Shown here one piece after another: positions 1-6,959 of a stretch of DNA of 50,222 bases. The DNA comes from JAJZJT01 sp049964655 (GTDB lineage: Bacteria; Actinomycetota; Acidimicrobiia; Acidimicrobiales; RAAP-2): NCBI GenBank assembly GCA_049964655.1, contig JBMFXC010000008.1, positions 1 through 50,222 of the forward strand. The letters run 5' to 3'. The notes beneath the pieces were generated by a model. It had not been told where the DNA came from. It saw only the letters and a program-made list of their open reading frames with translations, and did not search any database. Every line of letters starts with the position of its first letter. The first letter of the stretch is position 1. The translations under genes and the position numbers were made by a program.

Positions 1-46
1 AGCGGGACGACCGGTGGCCCGGCTGACGGCGACCGTGTCCGCGTGC

Positions 47-889
47 TCAGCCTTCCTGGCCGGCAACGACTTGCCGGTGCAGCCACCGTGACGGCGTGAG
101 CCGGAAGTACGCCCCGATGGCCACCACGGCGTAGACGACGTACACGACGACCTGCAGCACGGTCGGCCGCTCGGCGTACCCGAAGAACGTATGGAACAGG
201 TCGCCCAGCGTGCTGTCCTCAGACAGGACGTGGGCCGTGCTCCACAAGGGGTGGGTGAGCAGGGGGAGCCAGCCAAGCTGCTGGAGGTTCTCGACGGCGT
301 CGACGAGGAGGCCGGCGGCAAACACCATCAGGAGGGCACCGACGACACCGAAGAAACGAGCCAGGTTGATCCGGCGACCGAGCCGGTAGATGGCGAACGC
401 CACGACGAGCGAGGCGACGAGACCGGCCACCCCTCCCGCGATCACACCCCGCCCGGAGGAGGCGAAGACGATCGCCAGGGTGAAGACCATCGTCTCGAGG
501 CCCTCGCGGCCCACGGCCTGGAAGCTAAGGAGCCCGAGGCCCCATCGGGCCCGCCCGTCGATAGCGGCCTGACTTCGGGCCTGCAGCTCGCCGGTCAGCG
601 TGCGGGCATGGTTCCGCATCCAGAAGGTCATGCCCGTCAGGACCACGGTGGCGAGCAGGTAGGTGGCCGTCTCGAAGATCGTCTGGGTCCGCGAGCCTGC
701 ATAGGAGGTCAGGAGCTCGTAGGCAGCGATACCACCCCCGAGCACCAGCGCGAACGCTGCACCGACGCCGACGAAGACGGCCCGGAAGTGCCGGCGCTGA
801 CCGGTCTTGTCGAGGTAGGCCAAGAGAATGGCCACGATCATCGATGCCTCGATGCCTTCGCGCAGGAAGATCACGAACGTTGCGACCAT
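47..889 (-). CDS. FTR1-family high-affinity iron permease (EfeU-like)
   Basis: A 280-residue integral membrane protein of the FTR1/EfeU family, which moves ferric iron across the cytoplasmic membrane, usually together with an oxidase partner. The family signature REGIE is near the N-terminus (residues 10-14) and a second motif, REGLE, lies mid-protein ('VGREGLETMVF'); these Arg/Glu motifs coordinate iron. About seven hydrophobic segments are visible. The length is normal for a bacterial EfeU. The ATG at 889 has no Shine-Dalgarno sequence; instead a 14-bp palindrome lies five bases upstream, with a TATACC -10-like sequence inside it seven bases before the ATG, so the mRNA may be leaderless. 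Whether EfeO/EfeB genes follow cannot be seen because the window ends 46 bases downstream. Confidence 0.92.
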   Translation of the reverse strand: MVATFVIFLREGIEASMIVAILLAYLDKTGQRRHFRAVFVGVGAAFALVLGGGIAAYELLTSYAGSRTQTIFETATYLLATVVLTGMTFWMRNHARTLTGELQARSQAAIDGRARWGLGLLSFQAVGREGLETMVFTLAIVFASSGRGVIAGGVAGLVASLVVAFAIYRLGRRINLARFFGVVGALLMVFAAGLLVDAVENLQQLGWLPLLTHPLWSTAHVLSEDSTLGDLFHTFFGYAERPTVLQVVVYVVYAVVAIGAYFRLTPSRWLHRQVVAGQEG

Positions 890-893
890 CTAT

Positions 894-907
894 TTAGGTA
901 TACCTAA
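894..907. promoter_or_regulatory. Perfect palindrome TTAGGTATACCTAA, candidate metal-repressor operator
   Basis: A perfect 14-bp inverted repeat in the 25-bp space between the radical SAM gene and the iron permease. The TTAGG/CCTAA half-sites resemble those of DtxR/IdeR boxes, but the spacer is 4 bp rather than the 9 bp of the classic 19-bp iron box. It covers the presumed -10 of the permease promoter, so binding would block transcription. A DtxR-family gene lies at 29002-29661. The assignment is inference. Confidence 0.6.
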
Positions 908-914
908 TTCTTGG

Positions 915-2447
915 TCACAGGTCAACCTGAGATCTTCGAGTGGACCCGAGCACGAGCGGCACCCCTCCAGTCGAGCTCGTCCCACCCGACGCCGCACCCT
1001 CGGCCGGACGGGTCCCGATCGCCACACCCTGCGTCGAGACCGCGCCGCACAACAGCGGGGAGCGCTGGGCAGCCGTCGGCTCGCTGCAACAGAACCACGT
1101 CTCGGTCAGGTGCGGGCGGCAACCGGGTGGGCCAACTGAGCGGATGCCGAGCTCCATCCCCGGCCCTGGACCCCGACCAGCGGCGGTCCGCACCATCGCT
1201 TCGACGGCCTCGAAGACTTCGTCTTGCGGGTCGCTGGCACGAGCTTCGACAAGGGCGGCAAGGTCGCGCTGGAGTGCGTCGACAGACGGATCCGGGTGCT
1301 CCCATCGGTAGCCAAGGTGCTCGGCGTCATAGGGGCCAAAGGCGGTAGCAAGCTCGGGGTCGGCGAGGAGCAACGAACCGGGGGGCACGAGAAGGCGGAC
1401 CGTGTACTGCACGGGGTCGACGTTTCCGACCAAGTCGTGGGCGCGGACGAACTCGACCATGTCGGCGACATCGGCGGCGGAGGTCCACGGGGTGAACGGC
1501 AGCCACGACGGACGGACCTCGATGCCGTGTCGACGCAGTGCAACCACGGCTGCCGACGCCTCCTCGACCGTGTGCCCCTTGCGCAACAAACCCAGCAGGC
1601 GGTCGTTGGTCGACTCGAACGCCGACACGACGAACCGACAGCCGGCGGCGGCTACGTCCGGCCACAGCCCGGCATGCCGGAGCACGTGCTCGACCTTAAC
1701 GGTGCAGTCGAAGGTCAGGTCCGGATGACGCTCGTGCACCGCGGCGACGACCCGGAGGGCGTGGCGGGGTACGTTGAGGAAGTCGGGGTCGGTGTAAGTG
1801 AGGTGCGTCGCACCGGCCTCGACCAGCTGGTCGACGTCGGAGAGGACGTCGGCGACGTCGACCGGACGGACCCGTCCGTCGTAGACGACCGGGACCGGAC
1901 AGTGCCGACACCGGTGCGAACAACCACGGCTGGCCTCGACGGCACCCACGAGCCGCTCGCCGTCCTCGTCGACGAAGCGCGCGTAGCGCTCGAGCGGGGC
2001 GAGGCCCGAACGGTCGCTCCGTCGGTCGGGTACTCGGGCAAGCCGGCATGACACGCCCGTCATCCGCCCGTCGGCCCACGCCTCGAGATCAGGCTCGATC
2101 TCACCCGCCAAGGCCGCGTCGCCAGGACCGAGCCCGAACCATCCATCCAGACCCGACGCGTCCGGTGCAGCAGCTGTCTCGGCGTACAGGCCGAAGTAGC
2201 AAACCGGGATGCCGGGGCGCCGAGCCCGGATCGCCGAGACGACCTCACGGGCCAGCCGTGTAGCCGTGTGCATGGGGACCGACACGGCGACCTTGTCGGC
2301 CCGGTCGACCGCGTCTGGGTCGAACGGCTCCACCGCGAGGTCGAGACAGGCGACCTCGTGGCCAGCGCGCCGGAGACGAGCGGCCGGCACGGCCAGCGCC
2401 GTTGGCTGGTGACCGAGCTCGTAGGTGGACACCAGCAGGACTCGCAC
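915..2447 (-). CDS. B12-binding radical SAM protein with CC-[AS]-EP tail (CUAEP/CCAEP-tail family)
   Basis: A 510-residue enzyme with an N-terminal Rossmann-like cobalamin-binding-type region (about 1-130) and a radical SAM core whose CX3CX2C cluster motif is at C176, C180 and C183 ('RGCSHRCRHCPV'). Near the C-terminus is 'TETWFCCSEPT', with Cys453-Cys454. This matches the tail motif of the CUAEP/CCAEP-tail radical SAM (seleno)protein family, in which the first Cys may be selenocysteine; here it is a TGT Cys codon. After the motif the frame runs on for 52 low-complexity residues, which may be a stop-loss extension. The gene starts 9 bp downstream of the ATP-grasp gene, so the two are probably co-transcribed. 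The substrate is unknown to me. Confidence 0.85.
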   Translation of the reverse strand: MRVLLVSTYELGHQPTALAVPAARLRRAGHEVACLDLAVEPFDPDAVDRADKVAVSVPMHTATRLAREVVSAIRARRPGIPVCYFGLYAETAAAPDASGLDGWFGLGPGDAALAGEIEPDLEAWADGRMTGVSCRLARVPDRRSDRSGLAPLERYARFVDEDGERLVGAVEASRGCSHRCRHCPVPVVYDGRVRPVDVADVLSDVDQLVEAGATHLTYTDPDFLNVPRHALRVVAAVHERHPDLTFDCTVKVEHVLRHAGLWPDVAAAGCRFVVSAFESTNDRLLGLLRKGHTVEEASAAVVALRRHGIEVRPSWLPFTPWTSAADVADMVEFVRAHDLVGNVDPVQYTVRLLVPPGSLLLADPELATAFGPYDAEHLGYRWEHPDPSVDALQRDLAALVEARASDPQDEVFEAVEAMVRTAAGRGPGPGMELGIRSVGPPGCRPHLTETWFCCSEPTAAQRSPLLCGAVSTQGVAIGTRPAEGAASGGTSSTGGVPLVLGSTRRSQVDL

Positions 2448-2456
2448 GTGCCGACG

Positions 2457-3698
2457 CTACCTGGAGTGGGTTGCCGCTCCTGCCGCCTGGTCCGACCGGC
2501 GGCGAACCTCGAGATGACCGGCCGCCTGACGGAGCCGAAGCTCGACTTCGCCAGGAGAGAGCGCCCGGGCGAAGATGAAACCGAGGTAGCGATCGCCCTC
2601 CGGCAGCGGGACGAGCGGGGAGCCAGGTGAGAGCGTCAGGTCGACAGCGGTGACGCCGGGCACGGCAAGGGCGTCCTCCACTCCGTCGACGTGGTCGAGG
2701 ACGCCCTCCTCGACGACGGGCAGCATCATGACGCCCGACGCCGGGCCCTCATGGGCCATTCCCTCGAACGGTCTGCCCAGCGCGTGGGCCACGATGACAT
2801 CCTCGAGCGACGTCCGACCTTCGAGCCGCAGCGCTTTCGAGCAACGTCCCCCGATCGACCGTGCGGCCACCTCGAGGACGGTCACCCGTCCCCCATCGCC
2901 AACCCGGAGCTCGACGTGCACCGGCCCCTCGGTGAGCCCGAGGGCGGTCACCGCCCGGGCCGTCTCGCGCTGCACGGCCCGGAGGACGGTCGCCGGATGA
3001 CGGGACGGTGTCACGTAGATCGTCTCGGGGAAGGTCGGTCCATCCAGCGGATCGGGCTTGTCCCACACCGCCAACACCGCCGTGCGACCCCGCACTACGA
3101 GTCCCTCGACGGCGACCTCGACGCCCGCAACGAATGCTTCGACCAGGAGCGGTGCGCCCTCCCCGGCGATGCGAGCAACCCGGGCGGCGCCGTGGAGCGC
3201 TGACACCACATCGTCCAGGCGGAGCACTCCCTGGCTGGCCGACCGGTCGAGCGGCTTGACGACGCAGGGGAACCCGAGCTCGACAGCCGCCCGCACGGCG
3301 GCATCGGCATCGTGGACAACCCGGAAGGCAGGCTGGTCCAGCCCGGCGGCCGTCAGGCGACGGCGTTGGGCCGCCTTGTTTCGGGTCCGCTCGACCGCCC
3401 GCTCGGGACTGGCGACGAGACCAAGACGCGCCGAAGCGGCCGCGGCGATCTCCACGCCCTGGTCGTCGACGGCGAGCACGGCATCGAGAGGGGCACGCTT
3501 GTTGAGGGCCACGATGGCTTCGACGGCCGCTTCCGGCTGGTCGAACGGGAGCACGAGGGCCCGATCGCCCATGTCGTCGGCAAGCGCCTGACGCCGATCG
3601 GAACCGACGACGACCTCGGCTCCAGCCCGCTCTGCCGCCACCACGAAGTCGGCAGCCCGGTAGGTGGTGGTGGGGAGGAGAAGGAGCAAGCGGGGCAC
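2457..3698 (-). CDS. ATP-grasp enzyme (carboxylate-amine ligase-like)
   Basis: A protein of about 413 residues with an N-terminal pre-ATP-grasp Rossmann fold ('PRLLLLLPTTTYRAADF') and an ATP-grasp core: 'FPCVVKPLDRSASQGV' supplies the ATP-binding lysine and small loop, 'HVELRVGDGG' and 'EVAARSIGG' supply the metal-binding acidic region. ATP-grasp enzymes ligate a carboxylate to an amine or thiol via an acyl phosphate. I chose the GTG at 3698 because the family-like sequence starts there; the frame stays open to an ATG at 3782, but that would overlap the divergent nfuA gene and adds an Arg-rich, unconserved-looking stretch. It precedes the radical SAM gene by 9 bp, so a joint pathway is likely. 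Substrate unknown. Confidence 0.85.
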   Translation of the reverse strand: MPRLLLLLPTTTYRAADFVVAAERAGAEVVVGSDRRQALADDMGDRALVLPFDQPEAAVEAIVALNKRAPLDAVLAVDDQGVEIAAAASARLGLVASPERAVERTRNKAAQRRRLTAAGLDQPAFRVVHDADAAVRAAVELGFPCVVKPLDRSASQGVLRLDDVVSALHGAARVARIAGEGAPLLVEAFVAGVEVAVEGLVVRGRTAVLAVWDKPDPLDGPTFPETIYVTPSRHPATVLRAVQRETARAVTALGLTEGPVHVELRVGDGGRVTVLEVAARSIGGRCSKALRLEGRTSLEDVIVAHALGRPFEGMAHEGPASGVMMLPVVEEGVLDHVDGVEDALAVPGVTAVDLTLSPGSPLVPLPEGDRYLGFIFARALSPGEVELRLRQAAGHLEVRRRSDQAAGAATHSR

Positions 3699-3742
3699 CG
3701 CCCTATGATGCACCCGACGGCAAGCAGGGAAGGACCGCCACC
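3699..3742. promoter_or_regulatory. Divergent promoter region between ATP-grasp gene and nfuA
   Basis: A 44-bp space separates the two divergent starts. On the plus strand TATGAT (3704-3709) is a good -10 hexamer, and GGAAGGA just before the ATG at 3743 is the nfuA ribosome-binding site. I see no clear -35. Confidence 0.4.
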
Positions 3743-4387
3743 ATGACCGACGCCGACCAGACACCCTCGTTCGATGTGACACCGGCGGCGGCGGCCGACG
3801 TGCTGTCGTTGCGCTCCTCCGAGGCTGACGCCGGCTCGCTGGCCCTGTGGGTCGAGGTCGCAGGGACCAACGGGGACTCCTACACGTACGACATCTACTT
3901 CCAGGCGCTGACCGATGCTGCTCCTGGCGACTGGCAGGGCGAGAGCGACGGCCTGCCGGTCGTCGTGCCGGCTGCCAGCATCGAGCGGCTGCGTGGCGCC
4001 GTTCTCGACGTCGACGGAGAGGGCGACGCGCGTGGGATGGTCATCAAGAACCCCAACCGGCCCCCGGCCTCGCCGGCCGTGCGGTCAGACCTACCGGCAC
4101 CCGATCTGAGCGGCGACGTCGCCCAACGAGTGATCCAGGTCCTCGAGCAGCAGATCAACCCGGCGATTGCCGCCCACGGCGGACGGGCCGACCTGGTAGC
4201 CGTCGAGGAGGGGTCCGCGTACCTCCGTCTGAGTGGCGGGTGTGCGGGGTGCGGCATGGCCTCAGTCACCCTCAGCCAGGGCATCGAGGTGACCTTGCGC
4301 GAGCTGATCCCCGAGGTCACCCGTGTGGTCGACGTCACCGACCACGCCTCCGGCACCAACCCGTACTACGAGCCGGCCAAGAAGTAA
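3743..4387 (+). CDS. nfuA: NfuA-like Fe-S cluster carrier (A-type-like domain plus NifU C-terminal domain)
   Basis: 214 residues. The N-terminal half (about 8-108) resembles an A-type carrier (HesB/IscA fold) but lacks its three cysteines, as in NfuA. The C-terminal NifU domain (about 125-210) carries the cluster-binding CxxC at C167-C170 ('SGGCAGCGMAS'). NfuA accepts 4Fe-4S clusters and passes them to client enzymes. It is divergent from the ATP-grasp/radical SAM pair, one of whose products needs a 4Fe-4S cluster, but a functional link is only inference. A ribosome-binding site (GGAAGGA) precedes the ATG. A scaffold gap begins 36 bp after the stop. Confidence 0.92.
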   Translation: MTDADQTPSFDVTPAAAADVLSLRSSEADAGSLALWVEVAGTNGDSYTYDIYFQALTDAAPGDWQGESDGLPVVVPAASIERLRGAVLDVDGEGDARGMVIKNPNRPPASPAVRSDLPAPDLSGDVAQRVIQVLEQQINPAIAAHGGRADLVAVEEGSAYLRLSGGCAGCGMASVTLSQGIEVTLRELIPEVTRVVDVTDHASGTNPYYEPAKK

Positions 4388-4423
4388 GCCGGCGGGCCTC
4401 ACACGCTCGACCGCTTCGGCCGG

Positions 4424-4523
4424 NNNNNNNNNNNNNNNNNNNNNNNNNNNNNNNNNNNNNNNNNNNNNNNNNNNNNNNNNNNNNNNNNNNNNNNNNNNNN
4501 NNNNNNNNNNNNNNNNNNNNNNN
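4424..4523. other. Scaffold gap (100 N)
   Basis: Exactly 100 N, a placeholder of unknown true length. Unlike the other five gaps it is not flanked by a visible tandem repeat. A sulfatase C-terminal fragment starts directly after it with no N-terminal part anywhere upstream, so if that gene is intact a long stretch (probably more than 1.5 kb) is missing, or two unrelated contigs were joined. Confidence 0.95.
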
Positions 4524-4524
4524 T

Positions 4525-5226
4525 GAGGGTGTCCTGCTCACCCTCGGCTCGGCGCCCGGAGGGTGGTCACTGCACCTGCTCGAGGGCCGGCCCCGCTACG
4601 TCCACAACCTCTACGGCAAGGAACGCCACGTACTGGCGGCGGGCGAGCCGCTCGGGGCCGGTCGACACGTCGTCGCCCACGACTACACGCCCGGCGCGTC
4701 ACCTGGAGACCTCGGTGGACGCGGCGTCCTGTTGGCAAACGGGGTGGAAGCGGCCTCTGGAGAGATCCCTCGCTGCACCGCGTCCGGCTTCAACAGCGTC
4801 GGTGTCGGGCTCACCTGCGGTTACGAATGGGGACCGGCGGTCGGTGACGGGTACCAGACGCCGTTCCCCTGCGCCGTGCTCATCGACCGTGCTGAGCTCG
4901 AGACGCGTGGGCCGGTCGTGCGCGACCCTCTGGCGGAGCTGGCGGCCATCCTCGCCCAGCAGCAGGTCCCGCCGGTCGGAAGTGCCCGCCTGCCGAGGCC
5001 GCCGGGCACGCCTTGCCCCTGCAGCCCCGGCGCGCTCTCCGCCACGCCTGGCCGAACTCGTGCGGCAGCCCTACTGCGGAGCACCACACGAAGGCAATGT
5101 GCCAGCTCCGGGGGAGAGACTCGAACTCTCAACCTAGCGGTTAACAGCCGCTTGCTCTGCCGATTGAGCTACCCCGGACCGGTGCGAGCGCCCGTCGGCG
5201 TCGGGCGGCACGGCAAGCGACTCTAG
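4525..5226 (+). CDS. Arylsulfatase C-terminal fragment (5' end lost in gap)
   Basis: The frame opening at the gap edge reads 'EGVLLTLGSAPGGWSLHLLE', followed by 'RYVHNLYGKERHVL', 'GRGVLLANGVEAASGEIPR' and 'VGDGYQTPFPCAVLIDR'. This is the beta-rich C-terminal domain of large actinobacterial type I sulfatases, which hydrolyse sulfate esters using a formylglycine. The catalytic N-terminal domain is missing, so activity cannot be judged. Family similarity seems to end near 'ELAAILAQQ' (about 4965), but no stop follows; the frame runs on through the antisense of tRNA-Asn to a TAG at 5226. The real end is therefore doubtful: either a frameshift near 4965 or an unusual tail. Confidence 0.7.
   Translation, partial: EGVLLTLGSAPGGWSLHLLEGRPRYVHNLYGKERHVLAAGEPLGAGRHVVAHDYTPGASPGDLGGRGVLLANGVEAASGEIPRCTASGFNSVGVGLTCGYEWGPAVGDGYQTPFPCAVLIDRAELETRGPVVRDPLAELAAILAQQQVPPVGSARLPRPPGTPCPCSPGALSATPGRTRAAALLRSTTRRQCASSGGETRTLNLAVNSRLLCRLSYPGPVRAPVGVGRHGKRL
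5106..5178 (-). tRNA. tRNA-Asn (GTT anticodon)
   Basis: The reverse complement gives a full cloverleaf: acceptor TCCGGGG/CCCCGGA, D-arm GCTC...GAGC, anticodon stem AGCGG/CCGCT with loop CTGTTAA (anticodon GTT), T-arm GAGAG-TTCGAGT-CTCTC and discriminator G. No CCA is encoded. A plus-strand reading frame continuing from the sulfatase fragment runs across it. Confidence 0.97.
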
Positions 5227-5333
5227 CCGACGGCGATCCCAGGGGAACCGACCGTCCCCCACCCAGAGCCCTCGGCGTGCCCGACGGCCAAGGCGGCCCC
5301 GTCCAGACCAGACACCAGGCGCCGTGGGCCTTG

Positions 5334-5389
5334 GGATCAGGCCTCGGTCGAGGGATCAGGCCTCGGTCGAGGGATCAGGCCTCGTCGAG
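5334..5389. repeat. Three copies of a 19-bp tandem repeat overlapping the rpoD stop codon
   Basis: Unit GGATCAGGCCTCGGTCGAG at 5334-5352 and 5353-5371; the third copy (5372-5389) lacks one G and is the actual end of rpoD, including its TGA (read on the minus strand). The repeat thus copies the gene end into the downstream DNA. Confidence 0.95.
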
Positions 5390-6946
5390 GTAGTCGCGCA
5401 GGAGCTGGGCCGAGTCCGGCCGGCGAAGCTTGGCCAGCGTCTTCGCCTCGATCTGGCGGATGCGCTCGCGGGTGACGCCGAACGCCTTGCCAACCTCCTC
5501 GAGGGTACGGATCTTGCCGTCGTCGAGGCCGAAGCGGAGGCGGACGACGTCCTGTTCGCGGGGTGACAGATGGGCGAGGGCTTCGCGTACCGCCTGGTCG
5601 AGCATGATCCGGGCAGCGGCGTCGTCCGGAACGACGGCACCCCGGTCCTCGATGAGGTCAGACAGGCTGAAGTCGTCCTCGTCGCCCATCGGCTGCTCGA
5701 GCGAGACGGTGTCCTGGTTGATGCGTTGGATCTCACGTACGCGCTCGATGGTGAAGTCGACCCGACGGGCCACCTCTTCGGCGGTCGGCTCGCGCCCCAG
5801 CTCTTGGAGGAGCTGCCGCTGGGCCCACACGACCTTGTTGATGGTCTCGACCATGTGGACGGGGATCCGGATGGTCCGAGCCTGGTCGGCGATCGCCCGG
5901 GTGATCGCCTGGCGGATCCACCACGTGGCGTACGTCGAGAACTTGAAGCCCTTCGTGTGGTCGAACTTCTCGACGGCACGCATGAGCCCGAGGTTGCCCT
6001 CTTGGATGAGGTCGAGGAAGGCGAGCCCGCGGTTGCGGTAGCGCTTGGCGATCGAGACGACCAACCGCAAGTTGGCCTCGATCAGGGCCTCCTTCGCCGC
6101 CTGCCCGCGACGGACGAGCATCCGGTCGTGGACCTCGTCACGCTCGGGTCGGACCACCCCGCTCTCCTCGGCCTCGGCCAGCCGTACCGCTGCCTCGGTG
6201 CCGGCCACGATGCGCTCGGCCAGCTCGACCTCGAGGGCGGCATCGAGCAGCTTGACCCGGCCGATCTCCTTCAAGTACGTGTGGACCGGGTCGGCCGCCG
6301 CCCCGCCGAAGCGGTCCGACCCCGAGAAGCGGTCCGACCCTTGGGCAGCCCGGCGCGGGGTCGGTCGTCGTCCGACGGCGCCTCCCGCACCACCGGGGGT
6401 ACGAGCGCTCGTGGATAGGCTGCCGCTCCCGTGGTCGGCACCGGTCGGGCCACCCGCCGGCTCGCGAGCTGCGGCCTGGCGCCCGCCCATGCCACGCGGT
6501 CTAAGCGGGGTGATGGTGGTGCCCGGGGACCGCTTCGTCATCCCTTCCCCGTCAGGGGCCTCTCCGGCAGCCACCAGCCCGTCCTCGGCCACCAAGCCGT
6601 CGTCGGCCGCGCCCACTGCCTCTGCAAGCACCGCTTCGTCCTCGTCCGGCGCCACGCCGGCGAGGACCTCGGGGGGCTCGTCGGCGAACTCGATGCCGGC
6701 GGCTTGCACCCGGTCGACCACGCCGACGATGACCTCGGGAGTCAGCTCCACCGTCCGGAGGACCTCCATCAGGTCGTCGGGAGTCAGGGCACCGAGGGCC
6801 CGACCACGAGCCAGCAGTGCGGACAGACCCTCTACAGGGACACCCTCCACCACACCGTCGGCCAGATCTTCCCCGTGGGCACCGACCGCGCGCTCCGACT
6901 GGTCGGTGGCGTTGGCTTCGGTGGACACGACGTCCTTGGCGTTCAT
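5375..6946 (-). CDS. rpoD: Primary RNA polymerase sigma factor (sigma-70, RpoD/SigA)
   Basis: 523 residues with all landmarks of the housekeeping sigma factor: a region-1.1-like segment ('LGALTPDDLMEVLRTVELTP'), region 1.2 ('DPVHTYLKEIGRVKLLD'), region 2 with the -10-recognising helix ('GFKFSTYATWWIRQAITRA'), region 3 and region 4 with the -35-binding helix ('GVTRERIRQIEAKTLAKL'). A long acidic, low-complexity linker (about 60-220) includes a duplicated hexapeptide SDRFSG. It directs RNA polymerase to most promoters. It starts 13 bp after the dnaG stop, the dnaG-rpoD part of the classic macromolecular-synthesis operon, with GGAG upstream of the ATG. Confidence 0.97.
   Translation of the reverse strand: MNAKDVVSTEANATDQSERAVGAHGEDLADGVVEGVPVEGLSALLARGRALGALTPDDLMEVLRTVELTPEVIVGVVDRVQAAGIEFADEPPEVLAGVAPDEDEAVLAEAVGAADDGLVAEDGLVAAGEAPDGEGMTKRSPGTTITPLRPRGMGGRQAAAREPAGGPTGADHGSGSLSTSARTPGGAGGAVGRRPTPRRAAQGSDRFSGSDRFGGAAADPVHTYLKEIGRVKLLDAALEVELAERIVAGTEAAVRLAEAEESGVVRPERDEVHDRMLVRRGQAAKEALIEANLRLVVSIAKRYRNRGLAFLDLIQEGNLGLMRAVEKFDHTKGFKFSTYATWWIRQAITRAIADQARTIRIPVHMVETINKVVWAQRQLLQELGREPTAEEVARRVDFTIERVREIQRINQDTVSLEQPMGDEDDFSLSDLIEDRGAVVPDDAAARIMLDQAVREALAHLSPREQDVVRLRFGLDDGKIRTLEEVGKAFGVTRERIRQIEAKTLAKLRRPDSAQLLRDYLDEA
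6308..6343. repeat. In-frame 18-bp duplication inside rpoD
   Basis: Two adjacent copies of GAAGCGGTCCGACCCCGA (second copy with two end changes) encode SDRF(S/G)G twice in the non-conserved linker before region 1.2. The unit is six codons, so the frame is kept. Confidence 0.9.
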
Positions 6947-6959
6947 GGCTGTGGCTCCG

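Noticed and set aside
1078..1098. Selenocysteine in the radical SAM tail motif
   Set aside because: The codons for Cys453-Cys454 are TGT and TGC, not TGA, and the frame does not need recoding.
3847..5226. A single 459-residue frame joining nfuA-region sequence to the sulfatase fragment across the N run
   Set aside because: The left part is an nfuA shadow in another frame; the N run translates as X and creates a false fusion.
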